From Anaerolineales bacterium (GTDB lineage: Bacteria > Chloroflexota > Anaerolineae > Anaerolineales > Villigracilaceae), in assembly GCA_017985935.1 (NCBI GenBank), contig JAGNWT010000041.1, positions 1 through 33,564 of the forward strand: a DNA stretch of 33,564 nt, in the 5' to 3' direction. The first letter of the stretch is position 1; every line of letters begins with the position of its first letter. Positions 6,934 through 14,583 of the stretch are shown piece after piece. Below the pieces are notes generated by a model that worked only from the letters and a program-made list of their open reading frames with translations, had not been told where the DNA came from and searched no databases. A program made the position numbers and the translations under genes.

Positions 6934-7628
6934 CAAAAGTCAATGTGCTGTTAAAACGTCTGCAAACATTTGAGTTCCTGCAAGGGTTGGACCCTGAGAC
7001 CCTGGCTGACCTGGCTCAACGATCTGTGTGGAAGGTGTTTCCGCCCAATGCGGTCATTTTTTGGGAGGGAGATCACGAAAGCAATCTGTATTACCTGCAA
7101 TACGGTTCATTGAAGGTGCTCAAGGCATCGCCTGATGGACGGGAGCAGGTATTGCGTTTTATTGGCGCAGGAGAGATGTTCAACGAAGTGGGGGTGCTTG
7201 CAAAACGTCCGAATCCGGCAACGGCTGTTGCGTTGGAAGAATCGGGGTTGTGGTTGATCCCGCGTTCGGCGCTGGAAGAGATCGTTCTGGCGCACCCGCA
7301 AACCGCCTTGCAGATCATCGCCAACATGGCAGATAAGATCATTGGGTTGGTCACGCTGGCTGCGGATCTGTCGCTCAAGACGGTCGAGGCGCGCTACGCT
7401 AAACTATTGCTGGATCAGGCTGAAGGCGATCTGATCGAGCGCCGCCGTTGGACGAATCAGACCGAGTTGGCGTCACATTTGGGGACGGTGCCCGATGTGC
7501 TCAGCCGGGTCATCCGCGAGCTGACGAAGGCCGGGCTGATCGAGATGGACAAGCAGCACATTCGCATTCTCAACCGCGCGGGCTTGGCGGAGCGAGCCAT
7601 GTTACGGGGAGATCAAGGATTGGGTTGA
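6930..7628 (+). CDS. Crp/Fnr-family transcription regulator
   Basis: A 232-residue cytoplasmic regulator. An N-terminal cyclic-nucleotide-binding-type beta-barrel (about 18-130) includes Y-Y-L-Q-Y-G-S-L-K-V and the segment F-I-G-A-G-E-M-F-N-E-V. A dimerisation helix follows, then a winged helix-turn-helix (about 165-215) with N-Q-T-E-L-A-S-H-L-G and D-V-L-S-R-V-I-R-E-L. There is no N-terminal Cys cluster for an Fnr-type Fe-S centre, so it is not an oxygen-sensing FNR proper; haem, NO or a nucleotide are possible ligands. It heads a set containing a cupin, a cytochrome b561 and a putative haem membrane protein, which suggests a redox or nitrosative role. No clear TTGAT-N4-ATCAA site was found upstream of those genes. 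Confidence 0.9.
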   Translation: MTKVNVLLKRLQTFEFLQGLDPETLADLAQRSVWKVFPPNAVIFWEGDHESNLYYLQYGSLKVLKASPDGREQVLRFIGAGEMFNEVGVLAKRPNPATAVALEESGLWLIPRSALEEIVLAHPQTALQIIANMADKIIGLVTLAADLSLKTVEARYAKLLLDQAEGDLIERRRWTNQTELASHLGTVPDVLSRVIRELTKAGLIEMDKQHIRILNRAGLAERAMLRGDQGLG

Positions 7629-7632
7629 AAAA

Positions 7633-7648
7633 CCCGACAAAAGTCGGG
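7633..7648. terminator. Short hairpin after the Crp/Fnr gene
   Basis: CCCGAC (7633-7638) pairs with GTCGGG (7643-7648) across AAAA. The T-run needed for intrinsic termination exists only on the minus-strand reading, where no gene arrives from the right. On the plus strand it may slow transcription or stabilise the upstream mRNA. Confidence 0.4.
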
Positions 7649-7697
7649 GCGTGAAGCGGGGACTTCCAGTAAAGTCAGGCATATCAAAGGAGACGAT

Positions 7698-8018
7698 ATG
7701 TCTGAGACAAGTCAAATCTATTTTTCTGAAACAATTTCAAAAGCGGTCTTTGCGGCGGATGGTCCCAAGCCGCAGTTTTTGCTTGACACGCCCAAGTTCA
7801 AGGCGCTGGTGGTGGGTCTGGAGGCAGGCGGGCAAATTCCTGTTCATCCCGGTGAAGCGGCGATGTATCACTTCCTCGAAGGCGAAGGGCTGATGATGGT
7901 GGATGATGAGGCTTTTGCCATCAAGCCCGGCGCGACGGTGGTTGTGCCGAGCGGCGCGCGGCGCGGCATGAACGCGAAGACGCGGGTGGTGTTCCTTGGC
8001 TCGAAAGGCGAGGCGTAA
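7698..8018 (+). CDS. Small single-domain cupin protein
   Basis: A 106-residue cupin. The first motif is G-G-Q-I-P-V-H-P-G-E-A-A-M-Y-H-F-L-E-G-E-G and the second is P-G-A-T-V-V-V-P-S-G-A-R-R-G-M-N. Motif 1 keeps two His and a Glu that could bind a metal, but the usual His of motif 2 is missing (R-R-G), so any metal site is incomplete. Such proteins act as small-ligand binders or isomerases; function is open. AAAGGAGA before the ATG gives an unusually strong ribosome site, and the next gene follows after three bases. Confidence 0.85.
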   Translation: MSETSQIYFSETISKAVFAADGPKPQFLLDTPKFKALVVGLEAGGQIPVHPGEAAMYHFLEGEGLMMVDDEAFAIKPGATVVVPSGARRGMNAKTRVVFLGSKGEA

Positions 8019-8021
8019 CCC

Positions 8022-8381
8022 ATGTTGACCTCTGCGGCGGTGCTTGCCTTTGTCGTCGGGTCCATGTCTATTTTTGCAGGCGCGATGGCGATGCGCGGCT
8101 GGAACCCCGGGTATTCTGTGCTGGGCTGGCTGCCTGTTTATAACTTTGTGATGGGCATCCTGACGGTCTTTATTCCCACGATCCTTATTTGGAGGGGCAG
8201 CCGTTACGCCATGATCTCTTCCATTTTGTTCTTTGGCATTCACGCCGGTGCGACCGCTCTGCTTTTCCTGGGCTTTCGTGATGTGGTTGCCACCCAGAGT
8301 TTGTTTGCCATGGCTTTTCGGATCATGGTCTGGCTGGTGATCCTGGCTTTATTGTATTTTCAAATGCGCGGACCAAAATAA
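8022..8381 (+). CDS. Four-helix membrane protein, unknown
   Basis: A 119-residue hydrophobic protein with four helices (about 3-25, 38-58, 65-85, 93-114) and short loops; it ends with Q-M-R-G-P-K. No conserved His or Cys suggests a cofactor. It sits three bases after the cupin gene and 17 before the cytochrome b561, so it is co-transcribed with both. Unrecognised family. Confidence 0.75.
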   Translation: MLTSAAVLAFVVGSMSIFAGAMAMRGWNPGYSVLGWLPVYNFVMGILTVFIPTILIWRGSRYAMISSILFFGIHAGATALLFLGFRDVVATQSLFAMAFRIMVWLVILALLYFQMRGPK

Positions 8382-8398
8382 TTTTACAGGAGTAAAAA

Positions 8399-8932
8399 AT
8401 GAATCAAAGTAACCCCAAAAAATATCATCCCGTTCAGGTGACCTTGCATTGGCTGGTCGTGTTGTTGGTGGCTGCCGCGTTCGTGATGGGCAAATCCATG
8501 AGCGGTTTGCCGAACGATGTGAACAAACTCACGCCGCTGGCGCTGCACATGGGCGTGGGAATTTTTACGCTGGTTGTGATCGTGGTGCGTTTTTTCACCC
8601 GCCTGAAACTTCCCAAACCCGATCATGCCACAGCGGGCAACGCCCTTTTTGACTGGATCGGCAAAGCGGTGCATTACGCGCTTTACCTGCTGGTCTTTCT
8701 CTTGACTGTGAGCGGGTTGTCGCTTTCGATGCAGGCGGGACTTGCGCCGATCGTTTTCGGCGGCTCGGGTTCTCCGCTCCCTGCCGACTTCTTCGACTTT
8801 ACGGCGCGCATGCTGCACGGCTTCATTGCGCCCGCCCTGCTTTTGCTGGTCTTGCTGCATGTCGGCGCGGCGCTCTATCACCAGTTCATGCTCAAGGACA
8901 ATCTACTCTTGCGCATGTGGTACGGAAAATAA
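8399..8932 (+). CDS. Cytochrome b561-type membrane protein
   Basis: A 177-residue, four-helix di-haem cytochrome b (CybB / Ni-hydrogenase b-type fold). It begins K-Y-H-P-V-Q-V-T-L-H-W-L-V-V, the classic first helix with a haem-ligand His in L-H-W. Further candidate ligands are in L-A-L-H-M-G-V-G (helix 2), A-V-H-Y-A-L-Y (helix 3) and L-L-H-V-G-A-A-L-Y-H (helix 4). Family members pass electrons between quinol and periplasmic or membrane partners. A ribosome site (ACAGGAG) stands 7 bases ahead of the ATG. Its neighbour at 8995 is a His-bearing 12-helix protein that may be the electron partner. Confidence 0.9.
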   Translation: MNQSNPKKYHPVQVTLHWLVVLLVAAAFVMGKSMSGLPNDVNKLTPLALHMGVGIFTLVVIVVRFFTRLKLPKPDHATAGNALFDWIGKAVHYALYLLVFLLTVSGLSLSMQAGLAPIVFGGSGSPLPADFFDFTARMLHGFIAPALLLLVLLHVGAALYHQFMLKDNLLLRMWYGK

Positions 8933-8994
8933 ACCCGCAGGAATTGTTCCCTTACTCTTTTGCTTCTTCTTGAAAACATAAAAAGGAAAATAAA

Positions 8995-10173
8995 ATGCCG
9001 ATCCCATATTTGCTTACTACCTTACTTTATATCTTCGTTGCCTTGTTCGCCGCAGCGGATGCTTCGCTCGTCAGCATGAACATCTTCAGCGCCTTCCCTG
9101 CTTTGCGCTGGGTGCGTGTTCATTTCATCACGCTGGGCATTCTTTCGCAGGTGGTCTTTGGTCTGCTGCCTTTGCTCACCGCTTCGCTTTCCAAAAAAGC
9201 GCGACCGTCCATGCGCTGGGATATCTGGCTGACGCTCAACGCGGGTCTGGTTGCGTTGGTGGCGGGGTTCGCAGGTGTGAACCACCCGATGATCTTCACA
9301 GGCGGCACGCTCATTTTCATTTCTGCATTGATGCTGCTTCTGCAACTGTGGGGCATTCGCGGCGGCGATGCGCCCGCCAGCCTTAAGTTTTACATCACGG
9401 GGATTTTCTACCTGCTGGTCGGAATCATCATTGGCACAGGTCTGTTCCTCAACTGGAGCGATGCGCTCTACATCAAAGTGCCGCTCGAAGCGCACATCCA
9501 CGCCAATTCGTGGGGATTCATGTCGCTGGTCTTCGCAGGCTTGCTCGTGGACTTCATCCCGATGGTCACTGGCAAACCGTTCGCTTCAAAAAATGTAACG
9601 GCATATATTTTTTGGGGCATGACCCTCGGCGCGTTCGGGCTGGTACTCGGACCGTGGCTGGGCGGAAGTCTGCCTCCCACCGTGGCGGGATTGGTCCTGC
9701 ACATCTCAGCAACGATCACACTGCTCGTCTCGATGATCCGCACCTTGAATCAAAATGGAAAACTGGGCAGCGCGGGCGGATGGCATCTTGTCTCTTCGTA
9801 CATTTGGATTTTGCTTCCTGTGCTGATGGCGCCCACGATCCTGCTCGGATTCATTGAGCCGGGTCCCATCGAATCGACCGCGCCTCAAGCCTTGATCTAT
9901 GGCTGGGTGCTGCAATTTGGCATTGCCCTCATCCCGTTCATTGCCCGCCGCTTCTTTCTCAAGGATGAACATCCGCAGTTGGGTGGGGGATGGGGCAGCC
10001 TCGCCGCCGCCAACCTTGGGAGTGTGCTTGTCTGGGTCAGCATTTTCAGCGGACCCGCCAAGGGAATTATCTACGGGGTCGCTTTTGTACTCTACGCGCT
10101 GGCATTGATCCGCCCGCTGAAAGAGATGTTCGACATCGCCCGCAGTGGATTGGCAAAGTACGAACTGGCATAA
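8995..10173 (+). CDS. Twelve-helix membrane protein, possibly haem-copper-oxidase-I/NnrS-like
   Basis: A 392-residue protein with about twelve hydrophobic helices and almost no loops. Conserved-looking His residues lie inside helices: R-V-H-F-I-T-L-G (helix 2), E-A-H-I-H-A-N-S-W-G-F (about helix 6), V-L-H-I-S-A-T (helix 8) and G-W-H-L-V-S-S. Such His-x-His and membrane-edge His patterns occur in proteins related to subunit I of haem-copper oxidases and in NnrS, a haem/copper protein of nitric-oxide metabolism. I cannot show the full oxidase ligand set, in particular no His-His pair of the binuclear centre, so catalytic oxidase activity is unlikely. AAGGAAAA lies before the ATG. It closes the Crp-cupin-b561 gene set and is followed by a strong terminator. 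Confidence 0.6.
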   Translation: MPIPYLLTTLLYIFVALFAAADASLVSMNIFSAFPALRWVRVHFITLGILSQVVFGLLPLLTASLSKKARPSMRWDIWLTLNAGLVALVAGFAGVNHPMIFTGGTLIFISALMLLLQLWGIRGGDAPASLKFYITGIFYLLVGIIIGTGLFLNWSDALYIKVPLEAHIHANSWGFMSLVFAGLLVDFIPMVTGKPFASKNVTAYIFWGMTLGAFGLVLGPWLGGSLPPTVAGLVLHISATITLLVSMIRTLNQNGKLGSAGGWHLVSSYIWILLPVLMAPTILLGFIEPGPIESTAPQALIYGWVLQFGIALIPFIARRFFLKDEHPQLGGGWGSLAAANLGSVLVWVSIFSGPAKGIIYGVAFVLYALALIRPLKEMFDIARSGLAKYELA

Positions 10174-10186
10174 GCCCGATGAAAGC

Positions 10187-10220
10187 AAAAGTCCCAAAGG
10201 AATTCCTTTGGGACTTTTTT
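10187..10220. terminator. Bidirectional intrinsic terminator
   Basis: GTCCCAAAGGAA with TTCCTTTGGGAC forms a perfect 12-bp palindromic stem (10191-10214), flanked by an A-run on the left and a T-run to 10220 on the right. It separates convergent genes ending at 10173 (plus) and 10222 (minus) and can serve both. Confidence 0.95.
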
Positions 10221-10221
10221 G

Positions 10222-11391
10222 TTACTTCCAAATATGCCCGTACTCGAACTCGCCTTTGAGCAGCTGGCCTTCGGCGAACCGCTCAAAGCGGAAGGGAGAG
10301 ATATCCACTGTTTTGGGCTTGCCATCGAGGATCAACTCGGACATGCTTGCGCCGACTGCCGGCGAGATCTTAAAGCCAGTCCCGCTCATGCCGCACGCGA
10401 GATAAAAGCCCTCCGGTCCCGCCGCGCCGAGAATGGGTCGCTGGTCGAGAGAGATTCCATCCCTGCCCACATGGATGGAGTGCAAGCCGCTCTCCTCCAG
10501 CTTGGGAATGCGCTTCAACATGGCATCGATCAGGTTGTCGAGGAAGTTGGGCGTAGGGGTCTGGTCTTCGGCGTCGGGCGGTTCATTTCGCAGAGACTCG
10601 TCTTCGCCAGCCGCGAGGATCAGCGCGCTGCCCTCGGGACGGAAATAGCAATTGATGGTGTCGTCGATCACAGCGGGGAACCTGCCGAGTGATGGCGGGC
10701 GATGTAGAAAGGCAACATCGTGCGTCCAGGTTTGGAAGGGGATGTCCACGCCGGCCATCCTGCCGATGTGCGCCGCCCAGGTTCCAGCCGCGTTGACAAT
10801 GATCGGGGCGGAGAGATCTCCCCGGGTCGTGGTCACCCCGCTCACCCGTCCGCCTGATGCGAGGATCCCGGTCACCTCGCAGTTTTGGATCAGAGTCGCG
10901 CCCATCCGCTTGGCGGCTTCCAGCATCGAGTTGGTGGTCAGGGTCGCATCTGCGTAGCCCGAGTCAGGTTCGTAAGCGGCAAAGTCGAACTGATCGGTCA
11001 ACAGATCTGGGAAGAGTTTCTTCACATCGTCTGCCGTGATGACGGAGGTGTTGATGCCGATGCGTTGATGGTTGGCGACGTTGCCGCGCAGCTTGTCTTC
11101 GTGCTCGCGTTTGGCGATCTGCAAAAATCCGGTCTGCATGAATCCGCACTCGCCGCCCACGCGCTCACGCCAGTTGCTGAAGTATTGTTTGAAACTGACG
11201 AATGCCAGCTCAGACTCTGCCCTGAGGTCGTAGTGCATGCGCACCAATCCGCTTGAGTGACCGGTCGCGCCGGAGGCGACCGTCCTGCGCTCGACGATCA
11301 GAGGTTTGAGTCCGCGCTCGGCGAGGTGAAAAGCGATGCTTGTGCCGACCACGCCCGCGCCAATAATGATGGCATCGTAGGATTGTGTCAT
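10222..11391 (-). CDS. FAD-dependent amino-acid/sarcosine oxidoreductase (DAO family)
   Basis: A 389-residue flavoenzyme. The N-terminal dinucleotide fold reads DAIIIGAGVVGTSIAFHLAE (G-x-G-x-x-G), with the ribose-binding acidic residue in I-V-E-R-R. A second FAD contact is G-A-T-G-H-S-S-G-L-V-R. The C-terminal FAD loop reads G-R-D-G-I-S-L-D-Q-R-P-I-L-G and G-M-S-G-T-G-F-K-I-S-P. These fit the sarcosine oxidase beta / glycine oxidase / D-amino-acid dehydrogenase group; size and the G-H-S-S-G stretch fit sarcosine-oxidase-beta-like enzymes. The substrate is not readable from sequence. AAAGGAAA lies 7 bases before the ATG. It follows the acetyltransferase gene by 52 bases on the same strand and may be transcribed with it. 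Confidence 0.88.
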   Translation of the reverse strand: MTQSYDAIIIGAGVVGTSIAFHLAERGLKPLIVERRTVASGATGHSSGLVRMHYDLRAESELAFVSFKQYFSNWRERVGGECGFMQTGFLQIAKREHEDKLRGNVANHQRIGINTSVITADDVKKLFPDLLTDQFDFAAYEPDSGYADATLTTNSMLEAAKRMGATLIQNCEVTGILASGGRVSGVTTTRGDLSAPIIVNAAGTWAAHIGRMAGVDIPFQTWTHDVAFLHRPPSLGRFPAVIDDTINCYFRPEGSALILAAGEDESLRNEPPDAEDQTPTPNFLDNLIDAMLKRIPKLEESGLHSIHVGRDGISLDQRPILGAAGPEGFYLACGMSGTGFKISPAVGASMSELILDGKPKTVDISPFRFERFAEGQLLKGEFEYGHIWK

Positions 11392-11443
11392 GTCAATTTC
11401 CTTTGCTCGTTTATTTAATGAAAGGTATTTTACCGCTTATCTT

Positions 11444-11914
11444 TTAGGGTTGGTCTTCATCCACCGCGTACACAAAATTAACCACCTGCTCGCTTCTTCC
11501 GCCCGTGGAGCGGTAGAACTCGATGGCGTGTTCATCTTCTGCGTGCGCCAGCACAAAAAATTCCCCGACCCCGTTCATTTGGCAATACTGCCGCAATTGC
11601 TGAAGCAGCGCTTTGCCGATGCCCATTCTTTGGTGCTCGGGTTTTACCGCCATGTCGTACAGCAGAACTTCTGAAGAATCCGAATAGTACATCGGCAGGA
11701 CGTAGGCTGTTAACCCGCCAAGCACTTTGTGCTCATGGATCGCTGCGATCGCAATAAAGCGCGGATCGGTCAACATGCGCTGCAGGTGGGCTTTGCTTCC
11801 AATGGCGGGTTCTTCTTCAAAGACAGTGTAAAACATTTCGATCATCGCCATAAAGGTATCTGTTTCAGATTGCTTGAGTTGCTTGATTTCAAGATTTTTG
11901 AGAAATGCGCTCAT
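11444..11914 (-). CDS. GNAT acetyltransferase resembling AAC(3)-I aminoglycoside acetyltransferases
   Basis: A 156-residue acetyl-CoA-dependent N-acetyltransferase. The core reads F-I-A-I-A-A-I-H-E-H-K-V-L-G-G-L-T-A-Y-V-L-P, then L-L-Y-D-M-A-V-K-P-E-H-Q-R-M-G-I-G-K-A-L-L (the acetyl-CoA loop Q-R-M-G-I-G), then A-I-E-F-Y-R-S-T-G-G-R and V-N-F-V-Y-A-V-D. The A-Y-V-L-P strand, the [IL]-Y-D-[LM]-A-V strand and the C-terminal F-x-x-x-V/I-D are shared with AAC(3)-I enzymes. Many chromosomal relatives have not been shown to act on drugs, so resistance is not implied. I start at ATG 11914 because AAGGAGAT lies just upstream; a GTG 15 bases earlier overlaps that ribosome site. Confidence 0.82.
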   Translation of the reverse strand: MSAFLKNLEIKQLKQSETDTFMAMIEMFYTVFEEEPAIGSKAHLQRMLTDPRFIAIAAIHEHKVLGGLTAYVLPMYYSDSSEVLLYDMAVKPEHQRMGIGKALLQQLRQYCQMNGVGEFFVLAHAEDEHAIEFYRSTGGRSEQVVNFVYAVDEDQP

Positions 11915-11991
11915 GGAGATCTCCTTCACGTTAAAATATTCCGTATCATAATCGAAACTCTATGGCAAAATAGAAGCGAGGAAACCGACCC

Positions 11992-12327
11992 ATGCCCAAC
12001 CATGATCGCACTGTTTGGTCTTCAGAGCAGGGAGACCTGCGCAAACAATCGCAAGACTCCGCTCATTCCCGATCGCTGCCGCCGCAACAGCAGACCGTTT
12101 ACCTGCACCGTGATTCCAGCGGGCGCGCCGGCAAGGCTGTCACACTCGTCAAGAAACTCATCCTTTCAGAAGAAGACCTGAAAGCCCTCGCCAAAAAGTT
12201 AAAGCAGGAATGCGGTACAGGCGGCACGATCAAAGACGGGGTGATCGAAATTCAAGGCGAACACCGCGAGAAGATCGCGGCGGTTCTGCAGAAGCTTGGT
12301 TACAAGGTCAAGATCGCAGGCGGATAG
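11992..12327 (+). CDS. SUI1/YciH-family translation factor (eIF1-like)
   Basis: A 111-residue protein. After a polar, probably disordered N-terminus (1-34) comes the SUI1 fold: TVYLHRDSSGRAGKAVTLVK, L-K-Q-E-C-G-T-G-G-T-I-K-D-G-V-I-E-I-Q-G and K-L-G-Y-K-V-K-I-A-G-G. The G-T-G-G and I-x-x-Q-G signatures are diagnostic. Bacterial YciH is thought to inhibit non-canonical translation initiation at the ribosome, analogous to eIF1. That is relevant here because several neighbours look leaderless. GAGG lies ten bases before the ATG. It is divergent from the acetyltransferase gene, the two starts being 77 bases apart. Confidence 0.9.
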   Translation: MPNHDRTVWSSEQGDLRKQSQDSAHSRSLPPQQQTVYLHRDSSGRAGKAVTLVKKLILSEEDLKALAKKLKQECGTGGTIKDGVIEIQGEHREKIAAVLQKLGYKVKIAGG

Positions 12328-12346
12328 CCCCCCGATCTTTTACGGC

Positions 12347-12352
12347 TATAAT
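12347..12352 (+). promoter_or_regulatory. -10 element, probable leaderless start
   Basis: TATAAT ends eight bases before ATG 12361, with no ribosome site between them. No -35 hexamer stands out. Confidence 0.55.
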
Positions 12353-12360
12353 CACCAGCC

Positions 12361-12678
12361 ATGCAAACAAACCCGCGCCTGTCCGCGATCATCGACCATC
12401 TCTCACGCCAGCCAAAACGCTATAAGTCTGTTCGGCTTGCAGTGGGGGAGTTGGTCGCTTTTCCCGATGACCTGATCCATGCCCAGTGGGATTCTTCCGC
12501 CTTCGCGCAGACTGCGCTCATCGTTCGGCGCATCCCGGCTGAACATCAATGCATGGCTTGCTTTGGCTTGTACTATCCGCCTCGCACCGAAGTCTCCTGC
12601 CCGTTCTGTGGCGGCGTGGGCGCGAAGGTTCTGGCGGGCGAAGAGTTCTTTCTTGAATTCGCTGAGGAGATGGAATGA
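12361..12678 (+). CDS. HypA-like zinc-binding protein, orphan
   Basis: A 105-residue protein. It has V-R-L-A-V-G-E-L-V-A-F-P-D-D-L (compare R-x-x-x-x-G-x-L in HypA), a strand ending R-R-I-P-A-E-H, then a zinc ribbon C-M-A-C ... C-P-F-C (Cys-x2-Cys twice, about 20 residues apart) and L-A-G-E-E-F-F-L-E. This is the outline of HypA/HybF, which delivers nickel to NiFe hydrogenase or urease. The N-terminal M-H-E motif that binds nickel is replaced by M-Q-T, so nickel delivery is doubtful. No other hyp or hydrogenase gene is nearby. It overlaps the next gene by 4 bases (ATGA). The leaderless start is set by the -10 upstream. Confidence 0.6.
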   Translation: MQTNPRLSAIIDHLSRQPKRYKSVRLAVGELVAFPDDLIHAQWDSSAFAQTALIVRRIPAEHQCMACFGLYYPPRTEVSCPFCGGVGAKVLAGEEFFLEFAEEME

Positions 12679-13748
12679 GAAAGCCGTTTTATTTTTTGAT
12701 CGGACTCCTGGTCCTGGCGCTTGCCTGCAATGCGGGCGGCGCATCCACCCCGACCCCTGACCTGTTCGCCACTCTTTCGGCATCCACTCCGCTTTCGGCA
12801 AATCCCGCCGCCACCGCCGACCCTGCCCAAACACCCACGGTCTCTTTCAATTTACCCACACCCGTCCAGCCGACCGATGCCGTCTCAACGCTTTCCGTGC
12901 CGACCTCTTCATCGGGCAATCCGCCGACCGGCAAGATCGTTTTCACCTGCCAGATCTTCAAAGTGCAAGCCAGCAACCAGATCTGCATCATCAATGCCGA
13001 TGGGACCGGCTTCCGCCGTTTGACCAATGACAGCACCAGACAGCATTACTATCCATCCCTCGCGCCTGACGGCAAGAGTGTAGTGTACGCGGCTTTCTTG
13101 GAAGCGAATGTGTACGAGATCTACGAAATGGATCTTTCAGGCGGCTTCAAACAGTTGACGAAGAAACTGGGAATTTTGAACGCGCCCGAGATCTCTCCCA
13201 ACGGCGACTATATTATTTTCAAATTCTCCACCGGCACTTCCGACAAGAACGCCATCTGGATCATGGACCGCAACGGCGAGAACGTGGGTAACATTCCCCG
13301 CGCTCTGGGTTGGGACCCCACTTGGTCGCCCGATGGGAAATACATTCTGTTCGCTTCTGATATGGATGGAACGATCCAGTTGTACACCATCCGCGTCAAT
13401 GGCAAGGAACTGCACAAGGTGGAGAGCGGTCTGCCTGCCATTCGCGGACGAAGCGATTGGGCTCCCAATGGACAGTTCATCGTGACCTATTCAGGCGAGC
13501 CGTGGAAGCGCGATGTTTACATCATGGAACCCGATGGCTCGAACGCGCGTTTGTTATCTCCCCCCGGCGGCAACGCGCAGGGCGCGTCCATTTCTCCCGA
13601 CAGCCAGTGGGTTGCCTTCACGGCTTATTACGACCACCCAAATGACGATCACGGCTGTGAGATCTACATCATGCGCATCGACGGCACAGACCTGCGCCGC
13701 CTGACCAGCAACGATTACTGCGACTACCAGCCTCGCTGGGGACCATAG
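12675..13748 (+). CDS. TolB-like beta-propeller lipoprotein
   Basis: A 357-residue secreted lipoprotein. The signal peptide ends L-A-L-A-C (Cys18), followed by a Thr/Pro/Ser-rich linker to about residue 85. Then come about six PD40/TolB blades: I-C-I-I-N-A-D-G-T-G-F-R-R-L-T, P-S-L-A-P-D-G-K-S-V-V-Y, I-S-P-N-G-D-Y-I-I-F, W-S-P-D-G-K-Y-I-L-F, W-A-P-N-G-Q-F-I-V and I-S-P-D-S-Q-W-V-A-F. Each is a S-P-D-G-x-x-I-x-F strand followed by an I-Y-x-M-x-x-D-G strand. Likely a cell-surface binding scaffold; the partner is unknown. It is translationally coupled to the HypA-like gene by an ATGA overlap. Confidence 0.88.
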   Translation: MRKPFYFLIGLLVLALACNAGGASTPTPDLFATLSASTPLSANPAATADPAQTPTVSFNLPTPVQPTDAVSTLSVPTSSSGNPPTGKIVFTCQIFKVQASNQICIINADGTGFRRLTNDSTRQHYYPSLAPDGKSVVYAAFLEANVYEIYEMDLSGGFKQLTKKLGILNAPEISPNGDYIIFKFSTGTSDKNAIWIMDRNGENVGNIPRALGWDPTWSPDGKYILFASDMDGTIQLYTIRVNGKELHKVESGLPAIRGRSDWAPNGQFIVTYSGEPWKRDVYIMEPDGSNARLLSPPGGNAQGASISPDSQWVAFTAYYDHPNDDHGCEIYIMRIDGTDLRRLTSNDYCDYQPRWGP

Positions 13749-13770
13749 TCGATTACAATACGGGACGATC

Positions 13771-14565
13771 ATGCCAAACCCTGATTCCAAATACGGCTCA
13801 TACGCTCTCATCACCGGCGCCGCAAGCGGCATTGGCCGCGCATTTGCAGAAGTCCTTGCCGAGCGTGGCGTGAATCCCATTCTGCTCGACATCAACTCAA
13901 AAGATACAAAGACTTTCCAAAAGGAATTAAAGGATAAGTTCAATGTCGATGCCCGCGCTCTGGTGGTGGATCTTTCCGCGCCAGATTTTATGCAGGCGGT
14001 CATCAAAGGTACCCAAAAATTGGATGTCGGATTGGTCGTCCACTCGGCGGCTGTCAGCATCATCGGCGATTATGTAGACCTGTCACTCGACCAGCATCAA
14101 AAATTGATCGCGGTCAACGTCCGCTCGAGCATGGAGCTTGCCCATTATTTTTGCAGCCAGTTCAAGGTTAAGAAAAGAGGCGGGATGATCCTCATCTCGT
14201 CCGCTTCTGCTTTGCAGGGATCGGCGCTCGTTCAACATTACGCCGCATCCAAGGCTTACATCCTCACCTTGGCAGAGGGGCTGTGGTATGAAATGCGCCC
14301 GCATGGGGTGGATGTGCTTGGGCTGATGCCCGGCTCCACCGAGACTCCCGCCATTCACGCCGGCGACCCGGACTTGGGCGAAGCCTACATTATGCAGCCG
14401 CGTGAAGTGGCGGTCGAAGCCTTGCAGGTTCTCGGAAAGCAGCCCAGCCTGATCTCTGGCTTCCGCAACCGGTTGAGCTTCTTTATGTTGACACGATTGC
14501 TTTCACGCAAGCGGGGCATCGAGATCGTCGGTGACCGTTTGATGCGAATGTATCGCAGAAAATAA
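13771..14565 (+). CDS. Short-chain dehydrogenase/reductase (SDR)
   Basis: A 264-residue classical SDR. The cofactor loop is A-L-I-T-G-A-A-S-G-I-G-R-A-F-A (T-G-x3-G-I-G), D39 in L-L-D-I-N suggests NAD(H), V-H-S-A-A replaces the usual N-N-A-G, the catalytic Ser lies in I-S-S-A-S-A-L-Q-G, and Tyr-x3-Lys is H-Y-A-A-S-K. After the active site comes L-M-P-G-S-T-E-T-P. Substrate unknown; length and the C-terminal basic tail resemble DltE/YqjQ-type SDRs of lipid or general metabolism. A TACAAT at 13754-13759 gives a promoter 11 bases before the ATG, with no strong ribosome site. The rhodanese gene follows by 18 bases. Confidence 0.88.
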   Translation: MPNPDSKYGSYALITGAASGIGRAFAEVLAERGVNPILLDINSKDTKTFQKELKDKFNVDARALVVDLSAPDFMQAVIKGTQKLDVGLVVHSAAVSIIGDYVDLSLDQHQKLIAVNVRSSMELAHYFCSQFKVKKRGGMILISSASALQGSALVQHYAASKAYILTLAEGLWYEMRPHGVDVLGLMPGSTETPAIHAGDPDLGEAYIMQPREVAVEALQVLGKQPSLISGFRNRLSFFMLTRLLSRKRGIEIVGDRLMRMYRRK

Positions 14566-14583
14566 AAAAATTCGGAGTGTAAA

